Source: Silene conica (taxonomy: Eukaryota; Streptophyta; Magnoliopsida; Caryophyllales; Caryophyllaceae). Taken from it: DNA of 64,000 nt. The stretch covers positions 10,588,747 to 10,652,746 of the forward strand of contig CM055319.2 of NCBI GenBank assembly GCA_029255685.2, in the 5' to 3' direction. Position 1 is the stretch's first letter, and every line of letters begins with the position of its first letter. The position numbers were made by a program, and so were the translations under genes. The notes beneath the pieces are model-generated. The model was not told the origin of the DNA. It saw nothing but the letters and a program-made list of their open reading frames with translations, and made no database searches. This document shows, piece after piece, positions 1 to 9,589 of the stretch.

Positions 1-383
1 AGGTTTTTTGAAATAAATATGGTGCATTTAGTGATTATGTCAATAAATACACTGCAACTTCCATTTAATTTTCTTTGGGGTTTTTTATGTTGCTTGCAGT
101 TTTACGTTTTCTTTAAAAAAAAATGCTATAAATGCGTTGCATTGAATAATTAAGAAATTAGTGATTTTTAAGGTTTCAGCAATAAATACGGTGCATTGAA
201 TGATTTAGGCGTTATTCTTAAATTCGTTTTGTTTTTAACGTAAGTCGGTGTTACGAAGGCCATTTTTACAAATTTTTAAATTTTAATTGCAATTAATACG
301 TTCCACAGAAATTTTAATAAATTGGTGATTTTCGATGTTTATACTCCGTATTATTTTAGATAATTGTTTATAAATTAACCTTC
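1..383. repeat. Degenerate short repeats 5' of the first small gene
   Basis: There is no gene here. The phrase 'aataaatacggtgcattgaatgat' recurs in altered form near 12-50, 120-165 and 180-210. Related phrases appear in inverted orientation at about 9690-10030, upstream of the minus-strand gene at 9313-9585. The two genes are the closest relatives of each other in the cluster, so this shared upstream repeat supports an inverted duplication. Confidence 0.5.
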
Positions 384-491
384 ATGATGTGTTTTGTTCT
401 CATAATTTTGAAATTGTTTCTATTAAATCTGAAGCTCTCAAGTTATCTCCAAAAAAACAAAGTTCTTATTCACAAAACCATAAACTTTAAT

Positions 492-764
492 ATGGACTCA
501 ATTAAAAAAGACACGGCAAATTTGATAAAAGGGTACGAGGGTGCAATAAGTGTGGCCCGTGAAGAACAAGTCTCGTTGTTGAAGGAGGTCCTTTACGTAC
601 TCGAATTTAGAAATCGTTCATGTTCGCAAGGTATTGAGGGCGCCCATGAAGCGGTCCAGTCTACCGTCGAGTTATTGTTCGTAGCATATCATAGTTGTGC
701 TACGAGTATCACCGACTACAACAAGAGTATTACGCAATTGAAGGATCGTCTTAGTAAGATGTAG
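492..764 (+). CDS. 90-residue helical protein, cluster copy 1 (unknown family)
   Basis: This encodes 90 residues beginning MDSIKKDTANLIKGYEGAIS and ending LKDRLSKM. I chose the ATG at 492, not the earlier in-frame start at 384, because all paralogues in the window align from this Met and have exactly 90 residues. Family-conserved positions include Tyr15, Gln26, Arg40-Asn41 in an E-(F/Y)-RN motif, Gly47 and a C-terminal L-(K/R)-(D/E)-RL. There is no signal peptide or membrane segment. Heptad-like Leu/Val spacing suggests amphipathic helices at about 3-42, 50-70 and 73-90 (inference). Its nearest relative is the minus-strand copy at 9313-9585, from which it differs at 25 residues with 14 silent codon changes; this ratio suggests purifying selection. 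Unlike most copies, it lacks a telo-box next to the ATG. The function is unknown. Confidence 0.75.
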   Translation: MDSIKKDTANLIKGYEGAISVAREEQVSLLKEVLYVLEFRNRSCSQGIEGAHEAVQSTVELLFVAYHSCATSITDYNKSITQLKDRLSKM

Positions 765-988
765 CTTTTAATTTAAATTATGCATTTTTCTTTTAATAAC
801 GTATTTTTATTAATATTTTATTTTTCTTGTCGTTTCGTTGTACTGTACGTATTTTAAAGTTTTCATTTAATTGTTCACGTTAATTTAAAATTCGACGCGT
901 TTTAAATTAGTAAACCGCCTAATTATAACGAATGACTACGCAAATAACGATTTCACCATATGTTATTAAAAAGTAAAATAATTAAGTC

Positions 989-1120
989 AAATTAAATCAA
1001 CTTTTCGATTACTGCATTCCTTGCATTTTCAAGGTAATCATGACCTTTTTTGTGTCTCAAGGCAAGTCACCTCCTTTTGTGTTCAGACTGCCATTAATGC
1101 TTGTATAAGAAGCAAGTAAT
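989..1120 (+). repeat. Conserved hairpin-forming spacer block, copy a
   Basis: About 130 bp with the ordered phrases 'tgcattccttgcattttc', 'aaggtaatcatgacctt', 'tttgtgtctcaaggcaagtc' and 'cagactgccattaat'. The core is a near-palindrome with one mismatch. Closely matching blocks lie at 1750-1880 and 5486-5612, with an inverted partial copy at 8990-9037. The role is unknown. Confidence 0.6.
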
Positions 1121-1749
1121 TATTTTTATAATTACAATTTAATAATTAACTTATAGGAGTACTCCACTAATTTCCATTAGTATATATGACGTCAACAATT
1201 CGTAATAATTAAAAAAAAAATGACGTCAACAAATTGTATTATTTAGAAATATATTATTAATTTTATAATTACCCAGCAACTGAAGTATTAATTTTGACTA
1301 AATGACTACAGTAATATTTTAAAAATAAAACAAATATTATTATTTTTAAAGTAAAATAAAGTTTACCCAAAAGGGTATTGATTTTAGTTAAAAATTAAAT
1401 TTTAAACCAATTCCAGTGATTTAATTAAAACATGAGAAACTATTTTGTTCATATGTAGTATTAAGTTGTGTTAACGAATTATTTACGTTGTAGAAATTGT
1501 CGACACTGTTTTGTTCACGTTTGTTTTGTTTTGTTCACGTTGTAGAAATTGTGAACATGTAAAACTCTAACATATGTCATTTGTTTTGTTTACGTTTCGT
1601 TCTATTGTACGTATTTTAAAGATTTATTTTAATTCTTTACGTTAATGTAAAATTGGACGCCTTTTAAATTAGTAAACCGCGTAATTATACCGAATGACTA
1701 CACAATTAACGATTTGACCATATGTTATTAAAAGGTAAATTAATAAAGG

Positions 1750-1880
1750 CAAATTAAATCAACTTCTTGATTAATGCATTCCTTGCATTTTCAAGGTAAT
1801 CATTACCTTTTTTGTGTCTCAATGCAAGTCACCTCCTTTTGTGTTTAGACTGCCATTAATACTTGTATAAGAGGCAAGTA
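1750..1880 (+). repeat. Conserved hairpin-forming spacer block, copy b
   Basis: Same block as at 989-1120. Here the core AAGGTAATCATTACCTT is a perfect 8-bp stem around one central base. An outer pairing of CTTGCAT with ATGCAAG is also possible. Confidence 0.6.
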
Positions 1881-2589
1881 ATTATTTTTATAATTACAAT
1901 TTAATAATTAACTTGTAGGAGTACTCCACTAATTTCCACTAGTATATATGACGTCAACAATTCGTAATAATTAAAAAAAAAAATGACGTCAACAAATTGT
2001 ATTATTTAGAAATATATTACTTGTATTAATTTTATAATTACCCAGAAACTACCATTAATTTTGACTAAATGATTGATATTTTAAAAATAAAACAAACATT
2101 CTAATTTTTAAAGTGAAAGAAAGTTTACCCAAAAGGGTATTGAATTTAGTTAAAAATTAAATTAAAAACCAATTCCACTGATTTTGTTTAAACATGAAAA
2201 ATTATTTTGTTCATGTGTAGTATTAATTCGTGTTATCGAATTACTTACGTTGTAGAAATTGTAGACACGGTTTTGTTCACGTTTGTTTTGTTTTGTTCAC
2301 GTTATAGAAATTGTGAACATGAAAAACTCTAACATATTTCATTTGTTTTGTTTACGTTTCGTTCTATTGTAAGTATTTTAAAGTTTTATTTTAATTGTTC
2401 ACGTTAATGACTACGCAAGTTACGATTTCACCATATGTTATTAAAATGTTAAATAATAAGGTCAAATAAAACAAACTAGAGCCAAAACAACTACACATAT
2501 TCACTGGCATACGAACGGGTATGGAATTTATTTAAATAATCTTAAATTACAACTTGTTAAATTAACTACATTCCGAAATTGAACGAGTA

Positions 2590-2779
2590 ATACCGTAATT
2601 TTTAGAGTATTTTTTAGTCAAGTATAAAAAACTCCATCCAAATCACATCCTTTCACTATTAAAAATCAAAACGTGACTTTTATCCTGTCTCTATCATTCT
2701 CTCTAAAAAACCAGTCTTCCCTCTCACTACAAACCGCCCCTCCCCTTTTCTTTCCTTCAAAACCCTAAAACCTAAAAAA
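2590..2779 (+). promoter_or_regulatory. Conserved leader/promoter block of the small-gene family
   Basis: Upstream of copy 2 lies 'tagtcaagtataaaaaactc' (TATA-like run at 2623-2631), then a pyrimidine-rich stretch and 'ctacaaaccgcccctcccc', then the telo-box aaaccctaa about 15 nt before the ATG. The same order recurs at 3945-4104, 6120-6287 and, more diverged, 7763-7910. AGTCAA is the complement of a W-box core (TTGACT); its use is inference. Copy 2 and copy 3 differ at about 1 of the last 52 leader bases. Confidence 0.55.
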
Positions 2780-3052
2780 ATGGATGCTCTGAAGTTGGAA
2801 ATGGGTCAATTGATCGAGTCCTACGAGGAGGCAATCAACAGTACTCTGTCGGAGCAGGTGTCCCTGTTGAGGAAGGTGACTTGTCTGATGGAATACCGAA
2901 ACCGGGTTTACGACCTAGGCTTTGAGAGTGTTGCTGAACGCGTCAATCCAACCATCTATCTGTTGCTGCAGTATTACCTATATTTGGAGATGAATTTTGA
3001 AGAGTATTCTTCAAAAGTTAGTAGTTTGAAGGAGCGTCTTAGGAACTTGTAG
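2780..3052 (+). CDS. 90-residue helical protein, cluster copy 2 (unknown family)
   Basis: The single-exon frame of 90 residues begins MDALKLEMGQLIESYEEAIN and ends LKERLRNL. It belongs to a subgroup with copies 3 and 4 that share SEQVSLLRKV-like and YLEMN segments. Compared with copy 3, the first 31 codons have three replacements, while codons 34-89 carry 24, and only three codons differ silently. The leader is almost unchanged between the two. The frame is intact and the stop is at 3050-3052. There is no signal peptide. Helices are predicted throughout from composition, with the E-Y-RNR motif at 38-42. The function is unknown. The alternative that this is a non-coding relic is unlikely, because frame and length are preserved among copies diverged by up to about 70% in protein sequence. 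Confidence 0.75.
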   Translation: MDALKLEMGQLIESYEEAINSTLSEQVSLLRKVTCLMEYRNRVYDLGFESVAERVNPTIYLLLQYYLYLEMNFEEYSSKVSSLKERLRNL

Positions 3053-3940
3053 GTTTTTTTAATTTGGCGGTTTTATTATTTCTTATTTACTATGTAAATA
3101 TAGTTTAAATTTTAATGAATATTTTGTTGGTTTGTGGTTCGGTTAAAGTATTGATTTCTTGTTAGTAATTTTTAGTATTTTACTTTACTCAGTTACCCTT
3201 AGATGTTCTGTTAAATTAATTCAAGTACAGTCATTAAAAAATAGATAAATGATTTTCAATTTTAGTTGCATGATAAATAAAGAAGAACGGGTTAACATTG
3301 AAAAGAAACAGTACAAAATTAACAACATATTGAAATAGTTTTGCATGTTTTATTAAATCAATTGAATTTCCTTTAAAGTTAATTTTAAAATAAATTAACT
3401 ACTCATTTCGTTGTAGTTGTAATTTAATTTTGAAAATTCAGTTTCGTATAATTAATTGTAACTTCGTAAAATTATTATTTGTATTTTAAATTTTAACTTT
3501 GTAAATTTATAATTTCTGTTCATTAATTGAAAATGTAAAAAGTGATTTAAATTGAAAGTCAAATTAATTTAAAAATCAAATTTAAATTTAATTGGAATTG
3601 AAATTTAATTGGAAGAAGTTTAAAAGTTAGCATCATTAATTACGTCAAGAAATTGAACTATACGGAGTATTAATTACAATTATAATATTCGTTTTATAAT
3701 TACCCAAAATTTTCCATTCATTTATACAAAATGAGTAATATTTTAAAAATAAAACAAACTTGAACCAAAACAACTACAGAAATTCAGTAGCATACGAAAG
3801 GGTATTGAATTTATTTAAATATTAAACTACAACTTGTTCAATGAATTACATTCTTAATTCAAGTTATAAATTTTTTAATTTAAACCCTAAAGTCTCAAAT
3901 TTAATCGTAGCTGTTCATATAAATTGTAATACCCTATTTT
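3053..3940. other. Spacer between copies 2 and 3, AT-rich, no gene
   Basis: The 3' flank beginning 'taggtttttttaatttggcgg' and 'atgtaaatatagtttaaatt' is shared with the 3' flanks of copies 3 and 4. The rest is AT-rich with many aatttaaatt-like phrases. I see no further gene or RNA. Confidence 0.6.
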
Positions 3941-4104
3941 TTAATATTTAGTCAAGTACAAAAAAACCATCCAACTTCCTTGGTTTCACTTTTAAAAACC
4001 TAAAAAGTCACTTTTATCTTGACTCTCTTACAAAACTACTTTCACCTCTCTCTACAAACCGCCCCTCCCCTTTTGTTTCCTTCAAAACCCTAAAACCTAA
4101 AAAA

Positions 4105-4377
4105 ATGGATGCTCTGAAGTTGGAAATGGGTCAATTGATCGAGTCCTACCAGGAGGCAATCAACACTGCTCTGTCGGAGCAGGTGTCCCTGTTGAGGAAG
4201 GTGGTTTCTGTGATGGAATTCCGAAACCGGGCTTATGCCCAAGGGTTTCGGAGTGTTGTTGAAGATCTCAAACCAAGCATCCTTATCTTGCTGATGTCTT
4301 ACGAATATTTAGAGATGAATTTAGAAGAGTATGTTTCAGAAGTTAAGAGTTTGAAGGACCGTCTTAGGAGCTTGTAG
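4105..4377 (+). CDS. 90-residue helical protein, cluster copy 3 (unknown family)
   Basis: The intact 90-residue frame begins MDALKLEMGQLIESYQEAIN and ends LKDRLRSL, in one exon. The leader has 'ctacaaaccgcccctcccc' and the telo-box aaaccctaa directly before the ATG, as in copy 2. The TATA-like run of copy 2 reads tacaaaaaaa here. Differences from copy 2 are 27 residues against 3 silent codons; from copy 4, 27 residues against 8 silent codons. The variable positions sit mainly after residue 33, while the EFRNR motif, YEYLEMN and the C-terminal LRRL-type end are kept. I infer a conserved scaffold with a variable face. The function is unknown. Confidence 0.75.
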   Translation: MDALKLEMGQLIESYQEAINTALSEQVSLLRKVVSVMEFRNRAYAQGFRSVVEDLKPSILILLMSYEYLEMNLEEYVSEVKSLKDRLRSL

Positions 4378-5485
4378 GTTTATTTATATTTTCGGTTTTA
4401 TTAATTTTCATTTAGTATGTAAATATAGTTTAAATTGTAGTAATGAATATTTTGTTGGATTAATCTTCGGTTGAAGATTTGATTTGTTCTTATTTTTTAG
4501 TCTTTTACTTTACTCAGTTACCTTTACTTGTTCCGTTAAATTATTTAAAGTACAGTCATTACAAAATTGATAATTGATTTTGAAATTTAGTGGCATGCTA
4601 AATGAAGAACGACGGCTTAAAATTTAAAATAAACAGTAAAAAATTAACAACATATTGAAATAGTTTTCCATGTTTTATTAAATCAATTGAATTTCCTTTT
4701 AATTTAATTTTTAAATACATTAAGTACTCATTTCGTTAGAGTTTTTTTATTAAAACAAACTGAAAAATAATTAAATTTTGTAGTTGTAATTTAATTTTGA
4801 AAATACAATTTTGTATAATTAATTGTAACTTGGTAAATTTCTTATTTGTTAATTTAATTATAACATTGTAAAATTAAAAATTCTATTGATTAATTGAAAT
4901 TCTAAAAATTAATTAGAATTCAAAATCAAATTTATTTGAAATTCAAATTAAAATTTAATTGGAAGAAGATTAAAAGTTAGCATCATTAATTAGCATTGTT
5001 AAACCGAAATTGTAATGACTTTGCATGGAAAAAGAAAACTGAAATGGAGAATTCGAAAAGTTGGTTAATTGTGACTTGTTTTAGATTTACGTTTAATAAG
5101 AATTGGGGAAATCGTAAATTGCTTAGTCCGTTGGTATAAAATATGTGGTTTAATATTTAAAACTCCTGAAAATGATGTAATCGTATACTGTTAATGGAAA
5201 ATCGTTGTTAATTGTAACTTCGTGGCCGTATAATTTTATTAATTAATTTGTGACTTATTTAATTTACTTCTTTATTTAATAGCCAATGCAGCTATTTTAT
5301 GTTATTATTAAAAATAGCAATTACAATTACTGATGGTTTACATATTGATAGAGAATAATCGAAAAAAGAATAAATAACATATAAACTCCATAATTTGTTA
5401 CATTTTGCAACGGACTCGGTCTATACCAAAATTAAAAATTTACGATAGGATTGGATCATTTTAAGTAATAGGATAAAACGACACG
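4378..5485. repeat. 3' flank block of copy 3, duplicated behind copies 4 and 5
   Basis: The phrases 'gcatggaaaaagaaaa', 'tgcttagtccgttggt', 'gtatactgttaatggaaaat' and 'ttgttacattttgcaacgga' appear here in order and again at about 7150-7735 behind copy 4. Part appears at 9025-9180 behind copy 5, in the same orientation. This is a segmental tandem duplication, with no ORF preserved. Confidence 0.75.
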
Positions 5486-5612
5486 CAAATTAAATCAACT
5501 TCTCGATTAATGCATTCCTTGCATTTTCAAGGTAATAATTACCTTTTTTGTGTCTCAATGCAAGTCACCTCCTTTTGTGTTCAGACTGCCATTAACACTT
5601 GTATAAGAAGTA
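5486..5612 (+). repeat. Conserved hairpin-forming spacer block, copy c
   Basis: Matches the blocks at 989-1120 and 1750-1880. The core is AAGGTAATAATTACCTT: the centre base has changed but the 8-bp stem is intact. The flanking phrases tgtgtctcaatgcaagtc and cagactgccattaa are also kept. Confidence 0.6.
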
Positions 5613-6119
5613 ATTATTTTTATAATTACAATTAAATAAGTAATTTATAGGATATTCCTGGAAGTAAATTAAATAAGTACTTTGTCAGTTATTTAATTTA
5701 CTTCTTTATTTAAATTAATTGTTTGTATAATTACGATTATATCGTGCTCAATAAGAAAAGTTATTTTTATAATTACAATTATATCGTGCTCAATAATTTT
5801 AAATGAGAAAACATTGAATATTACAAAGTTAATATTAAAATCGAATTAAGAAAAGTTTTTGTTTTTTTAAACAATTACTCGAACTTAAAAAAAAACGACT
5901 ACACAAATTCAATAGCAGACAAAAGGATTTTAAGTCCATTTTGAAAATTAAATTACAACTCCAAATTGCAATAATCTACGTTTTTTTTAATTGTTTTTAC
6001 TGAAGTTAAAAAGTCCATTCAAGTGAAGTACAAAAGTCCATTCAACTGAAACCCTAAAGTTTCAAATGAAATCGTACCCCTTCACATAAATTATTTAACT
6101 CTTACTGAGTACTCCGTAT
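5613..6119. other. Spacer upstream of copy 4, no gene
   Basis: AT-rich. It has a local duplication of 'acaattatatcgtgctcaata' near 5720-5795. I see no ORF or structured RNA. The conserved leader block of copy 4 begins at about 6120. Confidence 0.5.
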
Positions 6120-6287
6120 TTTTTAATTTATAGTCAAGCAAAAAAGTCCATCCAAGTCATATCCTTTCACTTTTAAAAACAGAAACGTCAATTATATCCT
6201 GACTTTCTCATTCTCTCTAAAACTACTTTTACCTCTCTCTACAAACCGCCCCCTTTTCTTTCCTTCAAAACCCTAAAAGCAACAAAA

Positions 6288-6560
6288 ATGGATGCTCTTA
6301 AGATGGACATGGCTGAATTGATCGAGCTCTACGAGGAAGCAATCCGCTACACTCTGTCGGAGCAGGTCTCCGTGTTGGAGGAGGTTGTTAAGGTGATGGA
6401 ATTTAGAAACCGGGCTTATGCCCAAGGGTTTAAGGGTGTTGTTGAAGAACTCCAACCAACCATCTATCTTTTGCTGCTGTCTTACGAATACTTGGAGATG
6501 AATTTAGAAGAGTATCTTCCAGAAGTTACTAGTATGAAGGAGCGTCTTAGGAGGTTGTAG
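6288..6560 (+). CDS. 90-residue helical protein, cluster copy 4 (unknown family)
   Basis: The 90-residue intact frame begins MDALKMDMAELIELYEEAIR and ends MKERLRRL. It has a conserved leader with 'ctctctacaaaccgcccc' and an aaaaccctaaaa telo-box before the ATG. It keeps SEQVS, EFRNRAYAQGF and SYEYLEMNLEEYL. Against copy 3 there are 27 replaced residues and 8 silent codon changes, close to or slightly above the neutral expectation. No signal peptide or membrane helix is visible. The product is probably cytosolic or nuclear. The function is unknown. Confidence 0.75.
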   Translation: MDALKMDMAELIELYEEAIRYTLSEQVSVLEEVVKVMEFRNRAYAQGFKGVVEELQPTIYLLLLSYEYLEMNLEEYLPEVTSMKERLRRL

Positions 6561-7762
6561 GTTTTTTTATTTTTTCGGTTTTATTAGTTTTTATTTTGTA
6601 TGTAAATATAGTTTAAATTTGAATGAATATTTTGTTTGATTTAGTTTCGGTTTATGTTTTGATTTGTTGTTATTTTTTAGTGTTTTTATTTACTCATTTA
6701 CCCTTAAATGTTCTGTTAAATTGATTGAAGTAGACTCATTAAAAATAGATAATTGATTTTCAATTTTAGTTGCATGCTAAATAAAGAATAACGGGTCAAC
6801 ATTCAAAAGAATCAGTATGAAATTAACAACATATTGAAATAATTTTGCACGTTTTATTAAATGAATTGAATTTCGTTTGAATTTAATTTTTAAATAAATT
6901 AAGTACTCATTTCCTTGTAGTTGTAATTTAATTTTGAATATTCAATTTTCTATAATTAATTGTGACTTCGTTAAATTATTAAATGTGATTTAAATTTTAA
7001 CTTTATAAAATTTAAATTTCTGTTGATTAATTGTAAATGTAAAAAGTAATTTAAATTGAAAACAAATTAATTTAAAATTCAAATTTAAATTTAATTGGAA
7101 TTGAAATTTAATTCGAAGAAGATTAAAACTTAGCATCATTAATTAGCATTGTTAACCCGAAATTGTAATGACTTTGCATGGAAAAAGAAAAATCAAATGG
7201 AGAAATGGAAAAGTTGGTTCATTGTGACTTGTTTTAGATTTACGTTCAATAAGATTTGGGGAATTCGTAAATTGCTTAGTCCGTTGGTCTAAAATCTCTG
7301 GTTTAATATTTAAAACTCGTGAAAATGATGGAATCGTATACTGTTAATGGAAAATCGTTGTTAATTGTCACTTATTTAATTTACTTCTTTATTTAATTTA
7401 CTTCTTTGTATATAGTATATACTTAACTATGCAGAAATTGGAATCGTCTATTAATAACGTAAAACGTTGAGTATAAACTAGTCGATGCAGCTATTTTATC
7501 TTATTAATAAAATTAGCAATTACAAGTAGTGATGGTTAACAAAATTAGTTGTTTTGTTTTATTTTTTAAAAGTCTTCGAAATTGTGGCATCATGAGAACT
7601 TATAAATACGTCCGATGGAACGAAAGTGGAAAAATTACAAGTAATGACGGTTTATTTTTAGAGAATAATCGAAAAACTAAGAAATTACAATTTAAATCCA
7701 TAATTTGTTACATTTTGCAACGGAGTCGGTTTATACAAAAGACAAAAGTGTATTTTTAAATT
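6561..7762. repeat. 3' flank block of copy 4, duplicate of that of copy 3
   Basis: Carries the same ordered phrases as 4378-5420. The reading frame at 7529-7759 is inside this block, has no equivalent in the copy 3 flank, and is not regarded as a gene. Confidence 0.65.
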
Positions 7763-7910
7763 GTTAGTCAAGTACAAAAATCAATCCAAATCTTATCCTT
7801 TCACTTCCTTATACTGAGCTTGTCCTTCTCTCTAAAGGTTACTTTGACTTTTCTCCAGAAAGCCTCCCCTCTCTTTCCCTTTCCTGAAAACAACACTAAC
7901 CCTAAAAAAA

Positions 7911-8183
7911 ATGGAAGCTCTTAAGTCGGACATGGCTAACTTGATCCAGTCGTACGAGGATGCAATAAGCCAGGCTCGTCGGGACCAGTTGTCCCTGTTG
8001 AGGAAGGTTGTTGTGGTGATGGAATTCCGAAACCTGGGTTGTGATATTGGGATTCCGGGTGCTCATGAAGCACTCCAACCTATCATCTTTCTGTTGATGC
8101 TAGCGTACTATTATTGCTGTGTGAATTTAGAAGATTACCTTGCAGAAGTTAGTACTTTGAAGGATCGCTTAAGTAGGTTGTAG
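7911..8183 (+). CDS. 90-residue helical protein, cluster copy 5 (unknown family)
   Basis: The 90-residue intact frame begins MEALKSDMANLIQSYEDAIS and ends LKDRLSRL. It is intermediate between the two subgroups. It shares EFRN and the C-terminal YLAEVS-type segment with copies 2-4, but has GAHEALQP like copies 1, 6 and 7. The leader keeps 'tagtcaagtacaaaaa' near 7763 and a telo-box (aaccctaaa) next to the ATG. It is the last plus-strand member; the next copies are on the other strand. The function is unknown. Confidence 0.75.
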   Translation: MEALKSDMANLIQSYEDAISQARRDQLSLLRKVVVVMEFRNLGCDIGIPGAHEALQPIIFLLMLAYYYCCVNLEDYLAEVSTLKDRLSRL

Positions 8184-9312
8184 TTTTTTTAAAAAAAAAA
8201 CGGTTTTAGTATTTACTTGTTATTATGTAAAAGTAATATTTAGTTTTAATATCAATGGATATTTTTGTGGATATTGTTTGGGTTATTTTGGAAAATTTAT
8301 TTGTTCGTAATTTACAGTGTGGTACTGTAGTTATTTACATTAACATCTTCTACTAAAATATTCAAACAAGAGTAACTAAAATTATTCAATATTATTTGGT
8401 AAAGTATTTGGTTGTTTTTAAAAAAAAAAAGTGATTGAAGATGAAAATAGTTTTGCATGTTTTACTGAAATCAATCGAATTTGTTATTAATTTAATCTGT
8501 ACGAGCCGATACATTACCCTTTCGGTTGAAGTTTTATTTATGTTTAAAATAAAAAGGTAATGAACGGAGAATCTATTATAGTGTGAACGGATAATCTTTT
8601 ATAATGTGCACGCATATTTAATAAGACCTACAAAAAATCTTATTCAAAATCGTTATTTATTAAGTTTAATGAATCTTATACAAATCTAATAACACATATT
8701 ATTTTCAATTGGTATTTTTGTCGAAAAAGTTTGTTTTAAAATATTAGACTTGTTGATATTAAGTTATCGTCTATTAATAAGTTAAATCGTTAAGTATGAA
8801 TAACGGAATCGTCATTTGCAAATACTCAGATTTGTTAATATCATTTACAAATAAAATATTTGTAAATGATTTTACCAGTTACAAAGAATATAACTTTTAT
8901 TATAAACAAAGTTTTCGACAGCTAATTACGGCTACTTACGGCTACATACGGCTAATTAATGGTGACTGAAAAAACTGAACAAAAAAAAAGAGTTGCCTTG
9001 AGACACACAAAAATGTAATGATTATGCATTGAAAAACCAAGAATTGGAGAATTCGAAAAGTTAGTTTAATTTGACTATTTAAATTGTAAATTTGAAGAGG
9101 ATGTGGGAAAATTGTAATTTTAGTTGTCGTTTCGTAAAAGTAGTCGGATTTATAAATTTAAAGTTTCATCAATTTGTGAAATTATTCACTAGTAAGTGAG
9201 AACATATAAACACGTAGAATGGAACGAAACTCGAAAAAACAAATTATATTAAGAGACTAACGAGAACACATCTTAAATAATAATAAAAAAACAAAACAAA
9301 TTTTATAAAAAT
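8184..9312. other. Spacer at the strand switch of the cluster, no gene
   Basis: AT-rich. An inverted partial copy of the hairpin spacer lies at 8990-9037 (gttgccttgagacacaca ... gtaatgattatgcattg). A partial copy of the copy 3/4 3' flank follows at 9025-9180. The plus-strand block therefore ends at about 9.2 kb. Confidence 0.5.
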
Positions 9313-9585
9313 TTACATCTTACTAAGACGGTCCTTCAACTGAATAATACTCTTGTTGTATTCGGTGATACTCGTGACACAACGTTGATACGCTACGAAC
9401 AATAAATCAACGCTGGACTGTAGCGCTTCATGGGCACCCTCAATCCCTTGCAAACAAGAACGATTCCTATATTCGAGTATGTTAACCACCTCCTTCAACA
9501 ACGTGACTTGTTGTTCACGGGCTAGGGTTACTGCAGCCTCGTACCGTTTCATTAATAGAGCGGTCTCGTTTTTTATCGCGTCCAT
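9313..9585 (-). CDS. 90-residue helical protein, cluster copy 6 (unknown family)
   Basis: The 90-residue intact frame on the minus strand begins MDAIKNETALLMKRYEAAVT and ends LKDRLSKM. It is the closest relative of copy 1, about 72% identical, with 25 replacements and 14 silent codons. The shared stretches include RNRSC, QGIEGAHEA and LLFVAY. Its upstream flank (9690-10030 on +) shares the degenerate aataaatac-type repeats with the flank of copy 1. Like copy 1, it lacks the telo-box before the ATG. It lies convergent to copy 5. The function is unknown. Confidence 0.75.
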   Translation of the reverse strand: MDAIKNETALLMKRYEAAVTLAREQQVTLLKEVVNILEYRNRSCLQGIEGAHEALQSSVDLLFVAYQRCVTSITEYNKSIIQLKDRLSKM

Positions 9586-9589
9586 AAAG

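Larger units (their letters stand above)
844..2460. repeat. Tandem repeat, period about 763 bp, just over two copies
   Basis: The phrase tgtacgtattttaaag occurs at 844 and 1606, and a variant at 2369, so the spacing is about 762-763 bp. The blocks between them match over most of their length (phrases such as 'gttaaattagtaaaccgc', 'gactgccattaat', 'tgacgtcaacaa' recur in order). The third copy stops near 2460. No ORF is shared. This fills the spacer between cluster copies 1 and 2. Confidence 0.8.

Noticed and set aside
384-491. N-terminal extension of small-gene copy 1 from the ATG at 384
   Set aside because: Every paralogue starts at the position equal to 492. The extension is Leu/Phe-rich, has no counterpart and matches the AT-rich flank.
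6273-6455. Minus-strand frame over copy 4
   Set aside because: Shadow of the real plus-strand gene; no paralogue has it.
7529-7759. 76-codon frame upstream of copy 5
   Set aside because: Lies in the duplicated 3' flank block; not kept open in the other flank copies.
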